Shown: piece after piece, positions 58,960-64,000 of the stretch | Layout of the letters: the number at the start of each line of letters is the position of its first letter | Numbering within the stretch: position 1 is the stretch's first letter | From: Legionella bononiensis | GTDB taxonomy: Bacteria; Pseudomonadota; Gammaproteobacteria; Legionellales; Legionellaceae | Assembly: GCF_016786215.1 (NCBI RefSeq) | Contig: NZ_JADOBG010000017.1 | Location: forward strand, 31,134-95,133 | Direction of reading: 5' to 3' | Length of the DNA: 64,000 bases | Notes under the pieces: generated by a model | Databases searched by the model: none | What the model was told of the DNA's origin: nothing | The model's input: only the letters and a program-made list of their open reading frames with translations | Made by a program: the position numbers and the translations under genes

Positions 58960-59241
58960 ATGAATGAACTCGACATTTTGAAATTATTTTATGATGAGAT
59001 GAAAGAGAAAAGTGTGACGCGCGATAAGGTCTTTCTGAGTATAGAACAAGATGCTGTTGATAAATTATCTCAAAAGTTGGGAACTCCACTGACCATGGAG
59101 TATGTTCATAAATTAACCGACATTTGTATCGCAAACGAATGGCTAGAACGTACTACCGCTGACATTCATTATAAGTATTTGTCTCTGACAGAAGCCGGTT
59201 TACAGATGGTTATACTCAGCGAATACAGTAAAGCGCGCTAA
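58960..59241 (+). CDS. Small winged-helix-like protein
   Basis: A 93-residue soluble, helix-rich product: DILKLFYDEMKEKSVTRDKV, then a TMEYVHKLTDICIANEWLER recognition-like helix and LSLTEAGLQMV strand. It resembles a winged-helix fold, but I recognise no named family. It stands alone before carB, 120 bp away. Confidence 0.6.
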   Translation: MNELDILKLFYDEMKEKSVTRDKVFLSIEQDAVDKLSQKLGTPLTMEYVHKLTDICIANEWLERTTADIHYKYLSLTEAGLQMVILSEYSKAR

Positions 59242-59361
59242 TTTTTTAACTTAAAAGATCACAATCTTAGAGAAATTAAGTTAAAGAGTGTCATTCAAGG
59301 GTATAATCTTTAGGCAAAACTCGGTAAAATAGATCACTTTATTCTTTTTTTTGTTGCCACT

Positions 59362-62300
59362 ATGCCAAAACGAACTGATATTAAATCCATCCTGATTCTT
59401 GGAGCGGGTCCAATTGTTATTGGACAAGCATGCGAGTTTGATTACTCCGGTACTCAAGCAGTACGTGCATTGAAGGAAGAGGGGTACCGGGTGATATTGG
59501 TTAATTCTAATCCAGCAACCATTATGACGGATCCTGAACTCGCTGATGCAACCTATATAGAGCCAGTTCGCTGGAAAGAAGTTGAAAAAATAATTGAAAA
59601 AGAACGCCCTGACGCTTTATTGCCCACTATGGGAGGGCAAACTGCATTGAATTGTGCTCTGGATTTGGTTAGAGAAGGGGTTTTGGCCAAATACTCTGTT
59701 GAAATGATTGGCGCTACAAGAGAAGCAATAGACAAAGCGGAGGATAGAGAAAAATTTCGTCAGTTGATGATCAAAATAGGTCTGGATATGCCTCGTTCCG
59801 CTATTGCTCATAGCTTGGAAGAAGCCATTCAGGTTCAGGCACGATTAGGATTCCCTGCTATTATTCGTCCTTCATTTACCATGGGCGGCAGTGGTGGAGG
59901 GATAGCTTATAATCGTGAAGAATTTGAAGAAATCTGTACCCGAGGTCTGGAGCTTTCTCCAACTCATGAGCTGTTGATCGATGAATCAGTTCTGGGTTGG
60001 AAAGAATATGAAATGGAAGTGGTTCGCGATAAAAATGACAATTGCATTATTGTTTGTACTATAGAAAATCTGGATCCCATGGGGGTTCATACTGGAGATT
60101 CAATTACGGTCGCTCCAGCTCAAACACTAACCGATAAAGAATATCAGCGCATGAGGGATGCCGCGATAAAAGTATTGAGAGCAGTAGGTGTCGATACCGG
60201 TGGCTCTAATGTGCAATTTGCGATCAATCCAGAAGATGGACGTATGCTTGTTGTAGAAATGAACCCGAGGGTATCGCGAAGTTCTGCCCTGGCTTCGAAG
60301 GCAACTGGTTTTCCAATCGCCAAGGTGGCCGCGAAATTAGCGGTTGGTTATACCCTGGATGAATTAAAGAATGAAATTACTGGTGGTAAAACTCCAGCTT
60401 CTTTCGAGCCGAGTATTGATTATGTAGTCACTAAAATTCCGCGATTTAATTTTGATAAATTTCCGCAAACCCCAAATACCTTAACTACTCAGATGAAATC
60501 TGTGGGTGAAGTGATGGCAATAGGCTCCAATTTTCAGGAATCGTTACAAAAAGCGATTCGTGGCCTGGAAATTGGACGATGTGGCTTACATTCTCTGTTC
60601 CAAAAAGGGGATATGGCTCGATTGAGAGGACATTTGCGTGAACCTACTCCTGACCGACTCTGGTATATAGCAGATGCCTTCCGACAAAATCTGTCTCTGG
60701 AAGAGATTCATATGGAAAGTCGCGTTGATCCCTGGTTTTTGGCACAGATCGAAGAGCTTGTACAACTAGAGCGTTTGGTTTTTGGGAAATCCATTCATGA
60801 GTTGGATAAAGCGACCATTAGATTATTAAAGCATCGTGGTTTTGCTGATGCATACCTGGCCAAATTAATGTATTGCACCGAGGCTCAGGTTCGAGCGCGT
60901 CGAATTGAATTAGGAGTGATTCCTGTCTATAAACGCATCGACTCGTGTGCCGGTGAATTTCCCAGCGATACCGCCTATTTATATTCGTGCTATGCCGGCA
61001 GTTGTGAAGCGCGCCCAGAGAGCGATAAGAAAAAAATCATGATTCTGGGGGGCGGACCAAATCGTATCGGTCAAGGTATAGAATTTGATTATTGTTGTGT
61101 GCATGCTGCCATGGCGTTAAGGGATGCAGGTTATCAAACAATTATGGTTAATTGTAATCCTGAAACAGTATCAACGGATTTTGACACATCAGATCGTTTG
61201 TATTTTGAGCCTGTAACACTTGAGGATGTGCTGTCCATAGTTGAAGTGGAACAGCCTGATGGTGTTGTTGTGCACTATGGCGGACAAACTCCTTTAAAAT
61301 TGGCCAGAGATCTTGAAGCAAATGGAGTGACAATTATTGGTACATCTCCTGACGCTATTGATATGGCCGAAGACCGAGAGCGTTTTCAACAACTCGTTAC
61401 GGAATTGAAGCTGCATCAACCTGATAATGGCACTGTACGAAGCGAAGCGGAAGCGATTGATCTGGCTAATCGTATTGGTTACCCATTAGTTGTACGGCCG
61501 TCTTATGTTCTTGGCGGTAGGGCTATGGAAATTGTCTATCAGGAAGAAGATCTCCGTTATTATCTCTCACATGCTGTTGCTGTTTCTAATGATTCACCCG
61601 TTTTACTCGATAAGTTCTTAAATGATGCCATAGAGGTTGATATTGATGCGATCTGTGATGGAAAAGAGGTATTAATTGGCGCCATCATGGAACATATAGA
61701 GCAGGCTGGTATTCATTCAGGTGATTCTGCCTGTACTTTGCCCCCGTTTAGCCTGAGCGTAGTAGTACAGCAGGATTTAATGGAACAAATGCGGCAAATG
61801 GCTTTAAAATTAGGGGTGGTTGGTTTGATCAATGCCCAGTTTGCGATTCAGGCGGATGATATTTATGTTTTGGAAGTAAATCCTCGTGCTTCAAGAACAG
61901 TCCCTTTTGTTTCCAAAGCCACAGGTTTGCCCTTAGCTAAAATTGCGGCACTGTGCAAAGTAGGTATTAGCCTGAAGGACCAAGGGTTAACGCAAAATCA
62001 TCACATGCCTTCTTTTTATTCAATTAAATTGCCCGTTTTTCCATTTATAAAATTTTCAGGAGTTGATTCCATACTGGGTCCAGAAATGAAATCAACTGGC
62101 GAAGTGATGGGTATTGCCAAGCGTTTTGGTCAGGCTTATGCTAAAGCTCAGTTGGGAGCAGGTTGTAATATAGCCAAGAGACGACGTGCTTTTGTTTCTG
62201 TTCGTGATGCGGATAAAACCCGCGTGGGGGAGATAGCTAAAAGATTAATTGAACTGGGTTTTGAAATTATTGCCACACGCGGTACGGCTTTGGCACTACA

Positions 62301-62565
62301 AGCAGCCGGCGTAGACTGCAGGCGTGTCTTTAAAGTAGCCGAAGGCAGGCCGCATGTGCTGGATTTTATAAAGAATAATGAAATTGATTTTATTGTGAAT
62401 ACGACTGAAGGCAAGCAAGCGATTGCGGATTCATTTGCTATTCGACGCAATGCGTTACAGCATAAGGTTAGTTATACTACGACATTATCAGGAGCCGAGG
62501 CTGCTTGCCTGGCGATGAAATATGAAGATAGGGAAACAGTAACTCGATTACAGGATTTACATTAG
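59362..62565 (+). CDS. carB: Carbamoyl-phosphate synthase large chain
   Basis: A 1067-residue protein making carbamoyl phosphate for pyrimidines and arginine from ammonia delivered by CarA. The two homologous ATP-grasp halves are both present: [19 protein letters not shown] at the start and [18 protein letters not shown] near residue 565, with [17 protein letters not shown] and [17 protein letters not shown]. The C-terminal allosteric MGS-like domain begins near residue 935. Unlike the usual carAB order, no carA is next to it; only unrelated small genes lie upstream. Followed by greA. Confidence 0.96.
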   Translation: MPKRTDIKSILILGAGPIVIGQACEFDYSGTQAVRALKEEGYRVILVNSNPATIMTDPELADATYIEPVRWKEVEKIIEKERPDALLPTMGGQTALNCALDLVREGVLAKYSVEMIGATREAIDKAEDREKFRQLMIKIGLDMPRSAIAHSLEEAIQVQARLGFPAIIRPSFTMGGSGGGIAYNREEFEEICTRGLELSPTHELLIDESVLGWKEYEMEVVRDKNDNCIIVCTIENLDPMGVHTGDSITVAPAQTLTDKEYQRMRDAAIKVLRAVGVDTGGSNVQFAINPEDGRMLVVEMNPRVSRSSALASKATGFPIAKVAAKLAVGYTLDELKNEITGGKTPASFEPSIDYVVTKIPRFNFDKFPQTPNTLTTQMKSVGEVMAIGSNFQESLQKAIRGLEIGRCGLHSLFQKGDMARLRGHLREPTPDRLWYIADAFRQNLSLEEIHMESRVDPWFLAQIEELVQLERLVFGKSIHELDKATIRLLKHRGFADAYLAKLMYCTEAQVRARRIELGVIPVYKRIDSCAGEFPSDTAYLYSCYAGSCEARPESDKKKIMILGGGPNRIGQGIEFDYCCVHAAMALRDAGYQTIMVNCNPETVSTDFDTSDRLYFEPVTLEDVLSIVEVEQPDGVVVHYGGQTPLKLARDLEANGVTIIGTSPDAIDMAEDRERFQQLVTELKLHQPDNGTVRSEAEAIDLANRIGYPLVVRPSYVLGGRAMEIVYQEEDLRYYLSHAVAVSNDSPVLLDKFLNDAIEVDIDAICDGKEVLIGAIMEHIEQAGIHSGDSACTLPPFSLSVVVQQDLMEQMRQMALKLGVVGLINAQFAIQADDIYVLEVNPRASRTVPFVSKATGLPLAKIAALCKVGISLKDQGLTQNHHMPSFYSIKLPVFPFIKFSGVDSILGPEMKSTGEVMGIAKRFGQAYAKAQLGAGCNIAKRRRAFVSVRDADKTRVGEIAKRLIELGFEIIATRGTALALQAAGVDCRRVFKVAEGRPHVLDFIKNNEIDFIVNTTEGKQAIADSFAIRRNALQHKVSYTTTLSGAEAACLAMKYEDRETVTRLQDLH

Positions 62566-62573
62566 AGGTGGAT

Positions 62574-63050
62574 ATGAGTAAACATCCTATGACAGTACAA
62601 GGTGCAGAAGCACTTAAAGAAGAATTACAACGCTTAAAGTTCGTTGATCGCCCTCGTATCGTTGAGGCTATCGCTACCGCACGAGCCCATGGTGATTTAA
62701 AGGAAAATGCGGAATATCATGCTGCCCGAGAACAGCAAAGTTTTAATGAGGGACGAATTCAAGATCTAGAAGCTAAATTATCTCATGCGCAGATTATTGA
62801 TATCAGTAAGTTACCCAATAATGGGAAAGTTGTATTTGGGGCTACAGTGACTGTATGCCATCTGGCAACTGATGCTGAATTAACCTATCAAATAGTTGGC
62901 GAAGATGAGGCCGATATTAAGCTAAATAAAATATCCTACAGTTCACCAATTGGTCGTGCTTTGATTGGTAAAGAGTTGGATGATACGGTGACTGTTAATA
63001 CTCCCGGCGGTATGGTGGACTATGAGATTATTGATGTTAAGTATTGTTAG
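62574..63050 (+). CDS. greA: Transcript cleavage factor GreA
   Basis: A 158-residue factor that stimulates cleavage of stalled RNA in backtracked RNA polymerase. It has an N-terminal coiled coil ([40 protein letters not shown]) whose tip carries the acidic pair, then the FKBP-like domain ending in [12 protein letters not shown] 62574 is preceded by AGAGG; GTG 62568 is an in-frame alternative. It begins 8 bp after carB stops, so the two are probably cotranscribed, as in many gammaproteobacteria. Confidence 0.95.
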   Translation: MSKHPMTVQGAEALKEELQRLKFVDRPRIVEAIATARAHGDLKENAEYHAAREQQSFNEGRIQDLEAKLSHAQIIDISKLPNNGKVVFGATVTVCHLATDAELTYQIVGEDEADIKLNKISYSSPIGRALIGKELDDTVTVNTPGGMVDYEIIDVKYC

Positions 63051-63166
63051 TCTACGATGACAGCAACATGTTTGATTCAATGTTAATAATCGTTTAGGGA
63101 TTTATATAAAAATCCTGAGTCATCGTGCATTTTTATAAATTGCGCCAATCAGATTTGGATTATGAA

Positions 63167-63200
63167 ATCCCCAATCCATTTGAGTACAAGGATTGGGGAT
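63167..63200. repeat. 11-bp inverted repeat after greA
   Basis: ATCCCCAATCC, 12-base loop, GGATTGGGGAT in the 262-bp gap between two convergent genes. No T run on either side, so it is not a clear terminator. Confidence 0.5.
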
Positions 63201-63312
63201 AAATTACAGGTTTATTCAGGAATATCAACGATTCAAATCATTTCATGTGTTCGACATACAATCTAAAGTTACTTATTGAAACCAGGCTCCATTTCATGAT
63301 GTCGATCTCACT

Positions 63313-64000
63313 TTATTTGAATCTAAACTGGTTATCCTCCCGGTTGCTTAAGTCGTTTACTAAATCCGAAACGGTCTTAATGCCTTGTTTGGTATAAAGG
63401 TCGCTTTTTTGTAAAAATTTACATATTGATTGACCTAACTCACCATTCTTCAAGGCACCTAAATGAGGAGTTAAGTTAACTCGTTCTCCATTTAAAGCAG
63501 CTTTTAATGCTTCTACCGCGGCAAATTTTTGCGTTTTACTGTAACCAAAACCAAGGCAAAAAAAGGTTACTTTATATTCTGGATTAGGTCCCTTAAAATT
63601 TGCTCTTTTAGTTTTGTAGTCATCGAGAATGTCAATGAATTCTGACAGAGTTGCTGCTTTATATTGTGAATAGTCTGCCTTGACTTGTTTAAGTACTTTA
63701 TCCATAGAGGCATTTATCACATTCTTCCAGTTAATAGAATGGTCGCTTTCTTGTGGAACAGTTGGTTGAGGAGAGCGTGACGGATGCTCTTCTATTACAG
63801 GAATTGGCGCCACTCGTTGCTCCACTCTGGGCTCAACTTTGGGCTCAATTCTTGGTTCAACCTTTTGCTCAACTCTGGGCTCAACTTTGGGCTCAACTTT
63901 GGGCTCAACTTTGGGCTCAACTTTAGATTCAACTCTTAGCTCAACCTTTTGCTCAACCTTTTGCTCAACTCTGGGCTCAACTCTGGGCTCAACTCTGGGT
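63313..64000 (-). CDS. Val-Glu-Pro-Arg repeat protein, 5' end beyond right edge
   Basis: The frame stays open past the first possible start and off the right edge. The visible product ends in a ~140-residue folded domain with VTFFCLGFGYSKTQKFAAVEALKAALNGE and LTPHLGALKNGELGQSICKFL. Before it lies a low-complexity region of tetrapeptides V-E-[PQ]-[RK], about 14 units in the window and still running at the edge. The C-terminal domain resembles one I recall seeing repeatedly in Legionella proteins, unnamed here. The apparent GTG start at 63825 is inside the repeats and is unlikely to be real. Confidence 0.7.
   Translation of the reverse strand, partial: PRVEPRVEPRVEQKVEQKVELRVESKVEPKVEPKVEPKVEPRVEQKVEPRIEPKVEPRVEQRVAPIPVIEEHPSRSPQPTVPQESDHSINWKNVINASMDKVLKQVKADYSQYKAATLSEFIDILDDYKTKRANFKGPNPEYKVTFFCLGFGYSKTQKFAAVEALKAALNGERVNLTPHLGALKNGELGQSICKFLQKSDLYTKQGIKTVSDLVNDLSNREDNQFRFK
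63826..64000 (-). repeat. 12-bp coding tandem repeat (VEPR/VEQK units)
   Basis: The minus-strand codons repeat every 12 bases (GTT GAG CCC AGA and variants with AAA or CAA codons). The outermost units near the right edge are identical, so the array may extend well past the window. Confidence 0.8.

Noticed and set aside
63167..63200. Rho-independent terminator for greA
   Set aside because: Good stem but no T run on either strand.
63313..63825. Complete 170-codon gene starting at GTG 63825
   Set aside because: The same frame continues through repeats to the window edge; the GTG is one of many valine codons.

Overview
The window reads as a chromosomal segment of a Legionella species. The strongest evidence is the enhA-enhB-enhC cluster (34.2-39.1 kb), a collagen-like Lcl adhesin gene (29.4-30.6 kb) close to uvrC-letA-phhA, and several large genes with no housekeeping homologue that look like Dot/Icm effector candidates. 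From memory of Legionella pneumophila, the order phhA-letA-uvrC-lcl-enhABC-two effector-like genes-rpsT-murJ matches its chromosome. I cannot assign the species. The URC-type uracil operon, the GH5 cellulase and the effector-like genes are the parts most likely to vary between species.

Layout. 0-2.2 kb: 5' part of a large unknown gene that leaves the left edge. 2.5-5.7 kb: minus-strand operon URC1-like / URC4-like / upp for uracil use, flanked by palindromic repeats. 6.2-10.5 kb: alpha/beta hydrolase, MAPEG-like membrane protein, small secreted protein and an ABC exporter whose 3' end lies in a duplicated palindromic repeat. 11.0-16 kb: tRNA-Pro(CGG), a small membrane protein, a secreted GH5 glycosidase, ispB and a membrane diguanylate cyclase. 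16.2-21.8 kb: translation and ribosome genes (ychF, pth, rplY, rplU, rpmA, obgE) and a CinA-like gene. 22.2-26 kb: phhA, letA and uvrC. 26-34 kb: a block of minus-strand accessory genes, comprising a Gly-rich double-hydrophobic protein, a DxD glycosyltransferase of clostridial-toxin type, collagen-like Lcl, an outer-membrane barrel candidate and a PAS/GAF/GGDEF/EAL protein with a degenerate EAL domain. 34.2-39.1 kb: enhABC. 39.5-42.7 kb: two effector-like genes separated by nested repeats. 42.7-51.4 kb: rpsT, murJ, two M17 aminopeptidases, holC, lptF, lptG and an ElyC/YdcF-type gene. 51.4-59.2 kb: mixed accessory genes (leucine-rich protein, HI0933-type flavoprotein, GIY-YIG protein, beta-hydroxyacid dehydrogenase, a secreted nonapeptide-repeat protein, a WYL regulator, EVE and GyrI-like domain proteins). 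59.4-63.1 kb: carB-greA. 63.3 kb to the edge: the 3' part of a gene with Val-Glu-Pro-Arg tetrapeptide repeats.

How genes work together. Surface and envelope functions are prominent: EnhA (L,D-transpeptidase) and EnhC (Sel1 repeats) act on peptidoglycan and host entry, Lcl on adhesion, LptF/LptG on LPS export, MurJ on lipid II flipping. LetA is the response regulator of the LetA/LetS switch to the transmissive phase. Two GGDEF proteins add c-di-GMP signalling.

Repeats fill much of the intergenic space. One family has ends reading roughly AGGACTTACGAAAA and occurs five times, from a 48-bp hairpin to 380 bp. In two copies it encloses CGTCATCC...GGATGACG hairpin units. A third family, GTAGCCCGnATTAGCGnAGCG, forms a 113-bp tandem array at 57.5 kb. 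No CRISPR array, prophage, intact insertion sequence or rRNA gene was seen. All family assignments come from reading motifs by eye; no database search was possible.
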